DNA of 64,000 bases from Siniperca chuatsi (Eukaryota > Chordata > Actinopteri > Centrarchiformes > Sinipercidae), in NCBI RefSeq assembly GCF_020085105.1, contig NC_058052.1:21643733-21707732 (forward strand). Reading direction: 5' to 3'. How positions within the stretch are numbered: the stretch's first letter is position 1; the number at the start of each line of letters is the position of its first letter. Shown one piece after another: positions 53,451 through 64,000 of this stretch. Under the pieces are notes generated by a model. The model made no database searches, had not been told where the DNA came from, and saw only the letters and a list, made by a program, of their open reading frames with translations. A program made the translations under genes and the position numbers.

Positions 53451-56400
53451 GGTCTAATTTCATATTCTCTCTGTAACTTGGTGGTGCTGGAATAAGACTG
53501 AACAGTTCTTAAGGTTGTTGTTTTTATGTATTTAGATTGTTTGTTTATAAATCTGCTGTTTCTATGTCTGAAGTTCCATCTTAAATTTTGCCCCAGAAGT
53601 CAAGTGAAGAGAGTCACTAATTGGTTAATTGCTTTGTTAGATCTGGTTTGCCTTGGTTCTAAACATCCTGTTAATCATTCCCGGGTCATCTTATTTAAAC
53701 AATCAGCCTATTGTGTAGACTTTAACGTTATAAGCCTACAAAAAGCTCCACTAGGCAGCCTCAAATGGCTAGCAGAATTATCTGGCTCAGAGTCAGTGGT
53801 TGGGTCAGTGGCTGCTGGGGTTAAGTAGTGACCAGCAGAGTCGGTGGATGATGAGATGACGGGAAGGATTAAGGACGTTAACTGGGGACATCTGGGTGAC
53901 TCCCTTAACGACGGGACATACCCTGCATCTTTACCATCCTGGATCCAGCATGTTTATCCAAAACTACCCACCTTTTTTCAAAAAGAAATCATTACTGAAA
54001 ATATGAAATGGTCTTTTTTTTTTTTGCCACTGAAAGCATGTGTACTTTATAAACTTTGTAAAAACATCTAGTCCATCTGCACAATTTCCTGTTTACTTTC
54101 AGTTGCATTTTTAGTCTTTTTTTTTTTTTTGAAAGTTTTACTTCTGCTCAACAGATTTCAGAATGTATTGAAAATGTACAGAATTGAACGGAATCATTTT
54201 TTTGTCTATTAAAATTAAGTCCCTTTTGGTCCGTAAGTTTTTAATACATGGATATAAGCACATACAAAGCTGTCCACTTGTATCAGTTGTCTGATTTCTT
54301 GCACTATTAATTGACAACAGTGACAAAATATAGTTAAGACATTGGCAAACACAATGTGAGTAAATGGGTGTCTTGGAGATCTAAATGCAGGGCAAGAGCT
54401 GCGGTGTTTATTTATTTTTTTAACATACAGTATACTATTCGGTAATCTGCGTTGTTTTAGCTTTAGGAGAACTAGGTAAGCCAACAATGAAACTTATTCG
54501 TCTACTGTGTTTTGTCAATCTTTTGTTTGTCCCTGCATCGTTCTGTTGACCTTCTGGTCATACTATTGTTCAGCTTCTTGTGTCTGCAGGCTCTGCCTCA
54601 CATAGACCACCTACAGGTTAAAAACCCCCATAGTTCCCTGCTGACCTTGTTGTGTGTCTGTCTGCCCCCTTGATGGTCTTTTTAGGGATGTAATCAGCCA
54701 CTGAAAGTCACTCAGTGAGCTGGTAATGAGATGGACCTGCCACTTTAAGTCATTTAAGACATTTCAGTGCATATTTTTAGACAAAAGCCAGATTGTATCA
54801 CAGTGTGGTTCTTTAAAAAAAATAAAATAAATAAAAATAAATAGTTGCCTTGTTTACATGGGGCTATCAGTACTTCATACCAAATGATTTGGGATTGGAT
54901 GACATAAAAAGTCATGAGTAGATAATTGGTTCAGACATTCTTGATTGTGTTCTCTTTTGAATTATCTAAGTTCTTACATGGATTTACCTTTAATCTCTCA
55001 CACTCTTTGATTTACAGGTGTTAGACTATCAGTGATGAGACTTAGTTGATAAGCAGCTGCAACAATTGCAGCAGTAAAATAAGAACAACTTAAAGTGTCA
55101 AGAAGGTGGATAATATGTAGAGTAAAGACACTGTCTCAGATTAGTAATAGTTAGAATTAGGCTAAGATAAAAAATACAAGTGTGAGTGTGAGACAAGTTT
55201 GACTAAGAAAGAGATGCAGAGATTGCCCATCATTTGGTTTTCGTTTGGTCAGTAGACCAGAGAGGGACAAAAACATGAGGGGTATGTAGCAGACCTGCAT
55301 TAATTTGTGTGGTCTTGTTCTGTCATCAATACTTGACAATGACACACATTTTGTTGTGTTGGTTCTGTACTCCAGCTAATTGGATTTGAAATGAAACTCT
55401 GACTTTGAGATTAAAGTACTAGCTGCCAGCTATGGGTATTGAGCCCCTGTCCTTTTTTTCTGCTGTGCTGTTCAAAAATTGGAGGGGCGGTGTGTGTAAA
55501 TATAAAGGACTACATGTCCTACGTTGTCCTACATCCCAAAATGGACTTCTTAAACACCCTTAAAGCTGAAAGTCAGCTCTTTAACCTCTGTCATTGTTTC
55601 AATACAAATCGAATGTGCTGGAGTACAGAGCCAAAACAGCAGAAAATGTGTCAATGTCTAAACACTTACTTATGGATCACACTGTACCTACTCACACACA
55701 GTGTCTGCACTAAAGTCAGAAGGAACTGGTTCTTATTGGTATAATGAGGAGGAAAATTGGCTTTGATATATGGTTTTGTGGTGGTTTCCTTTTCCTGTGG
55801 ATGTTTTGTCGCTTACCGGTTTCAGATTTCCAGAGCCATATGGATGAAAACAGAACCATTCAAGTCATAATATAGCCTGCTAATGGACTTAACAGGGTTT
55901 CAATGTACTGTACTACTCAGCACTTTGAAGGAGGACTTGGAATGTGTGGAAGCCTTGTATGGTTGTTGCTTCTTGTGATTCAATAAATTGATCTTACTTA
56001 AGACTCTTTTAATTAAATTTTCCCAGTAATCTTAGGTCAGAATCGGTTAAGAACTACTCTCTAAGCAAGGATATCACTGTATGTCAACAGAGCAAATGGT
56101 CAGTATGTTTTCTTCATTGGACTATAAGAGGTAAAACCTAAAAGTAATGGATCATCATGAGCTGAATTCATACATGTACTGTAAAGTAGATGTCTAACTG
56201 AAGGTACTGCAGTGATGCTTTTTAAACACCCGTGCACTGGTGTCATAGATGTTTTGTCTCTTCTATAAAAGCTCTGACTTTCATTTAGAATGTCTGGGAG
56301 GAAGAAGGAGGGGAAGACTCTATTGAATTTGCAGAAGGATCTTCTGGTATCAAGAGATGACTAACTCATTAACCTTTTTGAACCATCAGAGACAGGCAAT

Positions 56401-56782
56401 TGAGGACCTTTCTACCTCCGCCATCCGTTGCCTTCGCTACTTTTCCACGACTCCTCCCTGCCCCTTTACTTCTGTTCGAGATGTAATCCTAGCAGTGTGT
56501 GTGTGTGTGTTTTTTTCCACATGGGAAACGCATGGAGATTGACTTTGTGCAGAAGTTGTGATACGTGAACTGGCAAGACAAGAATTTCAATAATAATGGT
56601 TTTCATTTCATAGCATGAGCTCTCTTGGGCTGAGCTTGCATATAAGGAGTGTGTGGATGTGATCAAAGTCTCTGTTATTGTTCTGGTACAGTAGATTGTG
56701 TAGGAGGAGGACAATGTCTAGACAGGCTTCAGACTTTGATTTCAGAATCTGGTGAACAAATCAAGGCTGAACAGCTGTAAGC

Positions 56783-56802
56783 GTGTGTGTGTGTGTGTGT
56801 CC
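56783..56802. repeat. Short (TG)n tract
   Basis: About ten TG units. Confidence 0.85.
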
Positions 56803-58195
56803 ATATGAAAGTAGTGTGCATTTTTAATGTTACATAAAAGCAGACATTTCCTAACTGTTAGTGAACATACATTTTCATGGTAGCAATTATTGCATTTCTG
56901 TTTCCTGAGTGGGATGTTAACTTTGCTGTACAGAAATGACTAAGTAACCAGAAGAGTCCACTGACGGTATCATTTCTCGGGCAGTAAGTCCAAATATATG
57001 CTGGGCCTCTTTTTAATTTAGTGGCATTGGTTTGGCATTCTTAAGCAGGGTGTAATATGGAGCTTCAACCAGCTGAATGAAATTCTTTGTGCTTTTACTG
57101 GCTTTTCTCAAGGTTTGCTAAGTGAATCCCTTTATCCTGGTTTATGAAAATGAGGCTCTGACAGCATCTGGTGCCATTCAATGTCAAAACTACTCATTCA
57201 AACTGATGGGAGGGGTCATACCTTTTTTTTTTTTTCCCAATGACGAAAATGGGTACTTTAGTTGTTAAACAAGTTGTTGTTTTATATAAATCTGTAAGCT
57301 CCAGTGGATGTTATTTAATGTTGATTTGTTTTATTGCAGGCTGATGTGCATTGCTATGCAGTTAAAAGTAACATTTTTCTCTGCTCCCATCCTTTAAAAA
57401 AGCTTAAGACTTTACTTTTAGAAATAAGGGCAGTTCTGTCCTCTCTTTGCCACTGCTTTGGTTCTGGGTGTGGCGTAAATGCTGGGAGCTCTGTTTTGAC
57501 TGTTTAAAGGATAACAGAGGCCACTATTCATTTTGAGCGGGCCTGGCCCAAAGCTTTGCGAGGTTCTTTGGAAAGGCTCTGAGAATAGGTAATCTAAGAT
57601 AGGTTATCATACCTTCTTTAGGTGTTTTCTTTGTTATCATCTCTAGGCTAAGTTGATACCAGCCTGACAATATTTAATGTTTGTCAGTTGGAACACTGTC
57701 ACAATCTATGTCCTTTCTGCTAGCATTAAACCTGAATAAGGATGAGGGTTAAATCTTTGAGATGACAAGGCTGTCTCACTCCCTTTCTTTCGACCAGGCT
57801 AAGAAGACACACTTGTTTCATTACTGACATTAACAAGATTTGTTTTTCTAACCTACTATCTAAAATACTCTGAATTATCATGTGTTATACTCATTTTTCT
57901 GCAGATGTTCTTCCCAGTTAAGCATGTCTTAAGAAGAATTCAGAAGCTTGGCTTACTCAACTTTTGCCTGGTTTGGGGCTGGCTTTTCCCCTTGACAAAA
58001 AGCCTCACAAAGATGCTCTGTTACTGGGCCAGAGTGAAGTTGAAACACAGACACACATATAGTACACACACTCAGCCTCACTCACATGCACACATAATCT
58101 GCTGCGACATACTGTAGCTATGAATGGTTGTTTTTGACGTCATCAAAAATGACTTCATCCATCCTTGTTATTACAGTTTTTGCCTCAAGCCAGCT

Positions 58196-58210
58196 GTAGT
58201 AGTAGTAGTA

Positions 58211-58256
<46 letters not shown>
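58196..58256. repeat. (GTA)n(ATA)n trinucleotide microsatellite
   Basis: Six GTA-type units followed by about 14 TAA units. It lies at what would be the 3' end of a minus-strand retroelement fragment (58257-58700), where it reads as a (TTA)n tail. Confidence 0.9.
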
Positions 58257-58259
<3 letters not shown>

Positions 58260-58700
58260 CTTTATTTATAGAGCACTTATCAAAACAAAATACAAAGTGC
58301 TTCACAACAAGAGAAATAAAATACCACAGTGAATGACGAAATATTAAGAAATAAAATAAACAATAAAATAAACAACCTGTTCAGGTAAAATCAGGATATG
58401 CTTTCTCAGGAACTCAGGAACAGACAGGAGACCCTTGCCCGAAGATCTTAAACTACGTGTAGTTTCATAAGGGATTACAAGGTCTAAAATACAGTCTGGA
58501 GCCAGGCCATGAAGAGCCTTAAAAGTAAGCAATAAGATCTTAAAATCAATCCTGAACCAAACAGGGAGCCAATGTAAAGAGGCTAAAACAGGTGTGATGT
58601 GGTCGTACTACAGCCTAACAGCTGAGTTTTGTACAGTCTGCAGTCGTGTCAAAGTTAAATGTTTATTGCCCTCAACTAGAACTCGGTCAAAAATATTTTT
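58257..58700 (-). mobile_element. Truncated LINE-type fragment, antisense
   Basis: On the minus strand 58532-58378 encodes LTFKALHGLAPDCILDL, then PYETTRSLRSSGKGLLSVPE, the pattern of the far C-terminal part of LINE ORF2 proteins in fish (L2/Rex-like). Flanking sequence such as 'gagccaggccatgaagagcc' and 'tgtacagtctgcagtcgtg' is also a common fish repeat. The frame breaks upstream and nothing of the catalytic reverse transcriptase region is present, so it is a dead 5'-truncated copy. Confidence 0.6.
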
Positions 58701-59279
58701 TCTGTATATCTTTGTTTTAAGTCTGGAATTCCCCATTGACTCCTTGTCTTGCTGATCCTTTCAGCATCAATCATGAGTAAATAAATTTATTAGAGCATGT
58801 GCCTGTAGCTGCAGGCTAAATGTGTGTTGTCATGCAGACTCACATGCTACACACTCATATCTTTATATCCTGTTGATGACGATGTTGTAGCAGCTAGCTA
58901 AAAAGCTAGGTTTTTAAACAATCACAGAGGCAATAGGCAGACAGAAATCTCTTAATGGTGTTGAGTGAGGGAATATAATTAAATTCAGATGTGAATTGGA
59001 TTGATCGGTCTGGCTCATAAAATATACTTTAAGCTTATAAGCCATATTTCTTTTGTTCTGTTCCTAAAACCATTCATGTGCTTGGTTTTAAGTAGCTGTA
59101 AATACTTGGTTTGGCAACAAAAAAAAGAGAAAATGCAGAATCACTTAAAAAAATGACTACTACCAGACATCATGACTAATGTCCTTAAACAAATACCTGA
59201 CTGTATTAATAAGGCTATCATTTAGCTATATGCTTAACTGTGCTAAAAGTTAATATCTGAATTTGAACAAGCTTAAAAG

Positions 59280-60138
59280 TAGGGCTGCAGCTATCGATTA
59301 TTTTAGTAATAGTGTATTCTACTAATTATTCCATCAATTAATCAAGTAATCGGATAAATACTTTTGCTTTATTAAAGAGCAATAGTATATGGAAGAGAAA
59401 CTAAGACAGGTCTGTTAAAATGAACAACTAATTGGTTTCATTTAACATTTAATTTTATTGCTTCATTGTATTGCATACAATAATTAGTCAAAACTAAACC
59501 CATTTAGTGCATTTAAGTGCCATATTACATTCTTGGTTTTAAAGAAAACATGTTCTTAATTGCTAAAACAAACAGCTTTTGCTTTAAAAAAGGTATATAT
59601 GCTTAACTTTCAGAACTACAAGTTTCCACCTAGCTACAGCTCAGGCATAACGTAAGCCTTTACTGTCATCTTTGTGGCATTTGTAGGAGGCAAAAATAAG
59701 TGGACAGGAACTGTGACTATCATAATAATAACACGAATGAAGCTCAGGCTTTCACGAATTGACTGCCCAATTTATTTTCTGTGGTTATTTTCTTGAGCAA
59801 AACCTAGCTAACTTAGGCACATCATAACTAGCCACCATATTGATTTACGTAACTAGTCAGTACATAATTAACGTAGCCTACATTCTTTATTAGCCTTCAT
59901 ATACCTTGTGTGAGGTCCGCTCTGTGGACTGGATGCATAGACTGTAACGTTATGCTTTCTGCTGAGATGCTGAAGCATAGACGTCATGCTATTGTGGTAG
60001 GCTAGTTTTACAATAGACACACTGTACAGAGTTTTTGTGCAAAACAGTGCGCTGTATGTAATTATATGGATTAAACAAAGCTTATTTCCATCAATGATTT
60101 CTAGTAATCAAGTAACTCGAGGAATCGTTTCAGCCCTA
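59280..60138. mobile_element. hAT-like non-autonomous element (859 bp)
   Basis: The left end is 'tagggctgcagctatcgatt' and the right end, reverse-complemented, is 'tagggctgaaacgattcctc'. Flanks are cttaaaag (59272-59279) and cttagaag (60139-60146), seven of eight identical. No ORF of note is inside, so it is non-autonomous or internally decayed. Confidence 0.8.
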
Positions 60139-61952
60139 CTTAGAAGTTAAGCTAAATAGATTTTTGTGCTTTCACATTCCTATCATGGATGTGGTTACTT
60201 CTGAACACAGTAATACATTGTACTGTTTCTGATCACAAACAGCAGGGGGAAGTATTTTAGTAAGTGTCTTTTTATTGCCGCCGGCTTTAGTTAGCCGCAT
60301 ACTGTAAACAAACATTTATTCCGAGACACATTTGTAAACAGACATCCTTAATGTTTTTGAGTTTTCCAGACCATCATGTCGAGAGGTGTTCCCATTTACA
60401 CCCAGAGCCACTCACTCAATCGCGTCATATAATCACAGCCTCGGTTGAGAACAGAACATTGGTGTACCCAAACAACAGTGTGCCCGTGAGTATGCATACA
60501 TTTCTGCAAGCACTTTCTTTGTGTGTTTGTGCGTGTGCCTAGTGAGATATAGTACATGTGAAGGGGAATTTGTGGCAGTTCTGATGGAGAGTAGGTTCAT
60601 ATATGCTAAAAGGGTGCTATTTTTAAGTGCTAGCAGAGTTTCTGTATTAAGGGGAAGCTAGAAGCTGGGTTCTTGTTTTCCATCACATCACTGAACTAGA
60701 GCATGTGGGTTGTGTCTGCAGGAGTCACTGCTCTGTGGTTAAAAGCATTCAGTAAAATCCAGCCTTAAAAAAAATCACAGCCGCTCTGCAAGTTTAATGC
60801 TACAAAGCCATTTAGCAAATTAAACTGAATTAAAAAACAGTAGTTTTGAATTGAAAGAACAATCAACATGAACCATCAACCTTCATTTGAATGATGCCTT
60901 AAAGAGGGCAATAATTGCATGGACTTAACTAGCATAGAATGACGTGTGTGATTGTTTGAAGTTTTCCAACTGGTGTGAAGCAGAGCCCTGGGGTGATGGT
61001 ATGGGGGTGTAGGGGTCAGGCTTCCCCAGCCCTCCTGCCTCCACCTTTGAGACGAGCAGCAGGATCAACCCGTACACTCGTTTAGCCTCAGGGCTCTGTT
61101 GTAAAAAGCACTCTAGCTGATAGATAACAGTGGAGAACAAAAGAAACAGGGTGCTAATGGCTCGTTCTCTCCTCCTCCTCATGTAAGAGATGACCTGTCC
61201 ATCTGGCCGACAGTAGACCCCGATTGCTGTTCTTTTCAGTGGAGTTTACTGTTGAGCCAAGAGCAACTGTTGAGTTTTTTTTGTCAGGTCAAATCTAATT
61301 AGTAGTTCAACAAGCATGTTGGCTTTATTTCACTACTTTTTCTTTAATGAAATTTGCAGTTTCAGTTAAAAGCTCTTTGGTCATTCTGCAGGCCTTCATT
61401 GACAATAATTAAAAAAAATTGTCTAAGTAAAATGATGAATGACCAAATGTTTTTGATCCCTTTGTATTCCACTATGTAATAAAACAATAATGACTTAATC
61501 AGTTGAGGAGATTTAACATTCTCATTAAGGCTATTCTTTTGTATCTTCTTTGCACAAATGATTAGATACCCTAGATTTAAAGAAATCCAAAGTGGTCTAG
61601 CTTTATAAACATTTTGAGTTAGCCTTGTTGATGAAACCCTAATTTGGCTGCTTGTGGCCAGCTTGCATCTGTAGACAATTACTGTTTAGATCATTGTTTT
61701 CCTGTGAAAATACTAGTTCCTGAGTCTGATTAAGAGGGGGAAAAAGTAAGGCCTTTAGTCATCCATCCAAAGAAAGCCTTTAGTCATCCATCCAGTAAGC
61801 TGCTGAAGTGATGTTGCTTGGCTCCTTGAACTGCAGTGTACAAACCCCTTTTGTGTTCTTACTGGTCTTTTACAGTGCTGAACAGCAGGAAAAGCTTTCT
61901 TTGCATTGATTCAGTTCAAAGGATGTATTGAGATATGGTGTTAAGTAGTTTC

Positions 61953-61975
61953 TGTGTGTGTGTGTGTGTGTGTGT
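61953..61975. repeat. (TG)n microsatellite
   Basis: About 11 TG units. Confidence 0.9.
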
Positions 61976-62274
61976 TAGATGTGAGAGAAAGAGGAAGCAT
62001 CCTACTTCCCATTGTTGGTGGTAATAACCTTTTCAAGTTCATAATCTCTGCAGTTTTTCAGTAGGAGAGAAGTCTGCAGTGCCATACTCAGGAGAGGGCT
62101 TATGTGCGTGTCTGTGCGTTTGTACATGTACTGTACTATGTGTGTCAGACTTGCTAGCATGGGGAGAATAAACCCAATGCCTCGTTTCTATGGTAACACT
62201 CCATGTCTGCAGAATGGGTGTGATTCAGGGTTCAGGCAGCATTTGTATGCACGCATGCACACACACGTTTGTTT

Positions 62275-62507
62275 CACTATCCCCGTGGGGGACAGTCATT
62301 GACTAGCCCCTAGTCCCCTAACCTTAACCATCACAACTAAATGCCTAACCTTAACCCTAACCCTACCCTTAACCTAATTTTAACCTGTACCCTAAAACCA
62401 AGTCAACCCTCAAAAAGCAGTCTCAGTCTTTTTGTCCCCAGGGTGACACAAGTCCCCAAGGGTTACTGTGCATTCAGGTTAAAGTCCCCATTGGGATACA
62501 AGAACAC

Positions 62508-62511
<4 letters not shown>
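62275..62511. repeat. Teleost repeat unit with telomere-like CCTAACC core
   Basis: It is bounded by 'tatccccgtgggggac' on the left and, reverse-complemented, 'tatcccaatggggac' on the right, suggesting short inverted ends. The core (about 62312-62400) has variant telomere-type units: 'cctaaccttaacc', 'aaatgcctaaccttaaccct', 'aaccctacccttaaccta'. It matches a known style of fish repeat that also occurs, without the core, at 53140-53260. An (AC)n tract follows directly. Confidence 0.6.

Positions 62512-62576
<65 letters not shown>
62512..62576. repeat. (AC)n microsatellite, about 32 units
   Basis: This is the longest uninterrupted dinucleotide tract in the window, abutting the telomere-like repeat unit. 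It is likely length-polymorphic. Confidence 0.97.
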
Positions 62577-62579
<3 letters not shown>

Positions 62580-64000
62580 GCAGCAGTACAATTAGTGCCC
62601 TGTTAAAGCTGTGCCGGTAGCGGAACTTGTGCATGGGGAGGAGTTGTAGGGAGGTGTGTGTGTTGGGGAGGGCTAGTTTAAAAGACAGGGCTCCTGTGAG
62701 ACAGAAACACAGTAGCCTTATAACCTTTCCACTGACACCACTTTAACACAAACTTACACATGTACATGCTTACCTACTGTAAGAGCACATACACTATTTA
62801 TCCTAGCACGATCCTTGCCATGTATTGCATTTGCAGCTTTGTGTGTGTGTGAGAGAGAGCATCATCAGCAGAATATTATCTCTATTGTCAGCAGACGTCC
62901 ATTCAGCCCACATTTGGCTTAAGACAATAGAACAGGATGCAGAGCTCAGAATCATTTAGGCTTCATATGTCTGCCTCATAATTTTCTCTTTTAAAATATT
63001 CTGTAGTATATATTTTGCTTAGGTTTGAATTGAGGATGCCAGAGATTAACTTTCCAGAAGACATGTCTTAACAGCATGGGGAGGATGAGGCAGATCAATA
63101 CTTTTGTCAAAGCATATCAGTTCTGTAACAGACCAGCAGAAGAAGATTTGTAGATTTTATTGCTAAAATATACATAAACTTGACTGATAGAATGAGGCGT
63201 TAAAAGGGGAGCTTGTCAAGCAGTCTGTCTAAATGTCTCTGTGGGATGGAAGAGGAGCCAGTGTTGAGGAGCTGTGAATCCTGCTGGAATCAATAATACA
63301 GCAATATAGTGTCAGGATAGGGGGATGGGGGGAGGAAAGATGTTGGGAAGAAGAGGAGGAAGAGAGGCAGGCAGCTCAGCCCTGCGTGCCTGGAGTGAGA
63401 AGTGATGGAATCAAAGCTACATCGTACTCTTATTTTCATGTTCCCCCTCTCTATTTGTCTTTTTTTTTCTCCATCCACCTCTCCATTTTTCTTCCTCACC
63501 ACTCACTCCCTCTCTGTGTGAATATTGTCTTTTTTTGAAGATTTAAACGACTATTTTCCATTCCCCATGTGTGAATTGGATATGATTAGATAGTGAATAC
63601 TGGAGAGTGAGATAGTGACTGAGCCAAGGACATTTCTGCTTTCACAGCTACAGTGAGGCAGAGAAAGCTTTCCTTTTGAAAGCTGTGTGATCGTGTGTGC
63701 GCGTGCATGCCTCTCACTGTTTGTAGCACATCGCCATGACATGATCAGTGTGGTGGCTGGTCTCCCTCCTGCACTGTCCATGTTTTATGTATGAGAGTTA
63801 AGCCTTCGCCAGCTAATCCAAGAGGCATATTAGTGTACTGTAGTTTAGCTTTATTAGCCTACAGCTAATCCTCAAAGCATGTTATTTCCCACATCTTTCA
63901 AAGATACAGTCCTGTTTGTACATATCCTATCTGACTAGCAACATATTTAAGGTGCTGTATTAGTAGTGCATCCATCCATTTCATCAACATGATACAAATA

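Larger units (their letters stand above)
50600..64000 (+). other. CCDC88A: CCDC88A intron 3, at least 13.4 kb, open at window end
   Basis: I searched for the next girdin exon, which should encode LQQLI-MSLP-V-like residues of the Hook domain, and did not find it, so this intron runs past the window. The interval holds microsatellites, LINE debris, two hAT-like elements and a telomere-like repeat unit, each listed separately. No nested gene is supported. Confidence 0.65.

Noticed and set aside
60925..61182. 85-codon minus-strand ORF
   Set aside because: No family resemblance, no promoter or splice context; nothing sets it apart from chance.

Overview
The window looks like nuclear DNA of a teleost fish, probably a spiny-rayed (percomorph-type) species. 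It has compact multi-exon vertebrate genes with canonical GT/AG introns. It also has dense microsatellites, several short TAGGG-type inverted-repeat elements flanked by 8-bp duplications, and other dispersed repeats of the kind common in fish genomes. There is no prokaryotic organisation, no CRISPR array and no intact tRNA or rRNA gene that I can see.

Four protein-coding genes account for essentially all coding sequence. CFAP36 (plus strand, 849-5706) is represented by its last seven coding exons; its 5' exons lie left of the window. PPP4R3B (minus strand, 17821 down to 9560) is complete with 16 coding exons and 790 codons; it is the regulatory subunit 3 of protein phosphatase 4. PNPT1 (minus strand, 28791 down to 20363) is complete with 28 coding exons and 770 codons; it is mitochondrial polynucleotide phosphorylase. 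CCDC88A (girdin, plus strand, from 38727) is represented by its first three coding exons, after which the window ends in an intron longer than 13 kb. Every splice phase in the four models was checked by hand, and none has a frameshift or internal stop.

Layout: 1-5706 CFAP36; 5707-9559 convergent intergenic DNA with a repeat copy; 9560-17821 PPP4R3B; 17822-20362 PPP4R3B promoter, repeats and PNPT1 3' flank; 20363-28791 PNPT1; 28792-38726 a gene-free, divergently transcribed interval rich in repeats that ends in the CCDC88A leader; 38727-64000 CCDC88A with two very long introns carrying hAT-like elements, LINE debris and microsatellites.

The genes do not form one pathway: cilium-associated protein, PP4 phosphatase targeting, mitochondrial RNA processing, and actin/G-protein scaffold. 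They are the same neighbours found on human 2p16.1, but the order and orientation differ by what looks like one inversion of the CFAP36-PPP4R3B-PNPT1 block relative to CCDC88A. I found no convincing new biological system. The most interesting points are the inversion, a frame-preserving 42-nt exon in PPP4R3B, a run of upstream ORFs before CCDC88A, a repeat pair carrying AATAAA, and several precisely bounded transposon copies.
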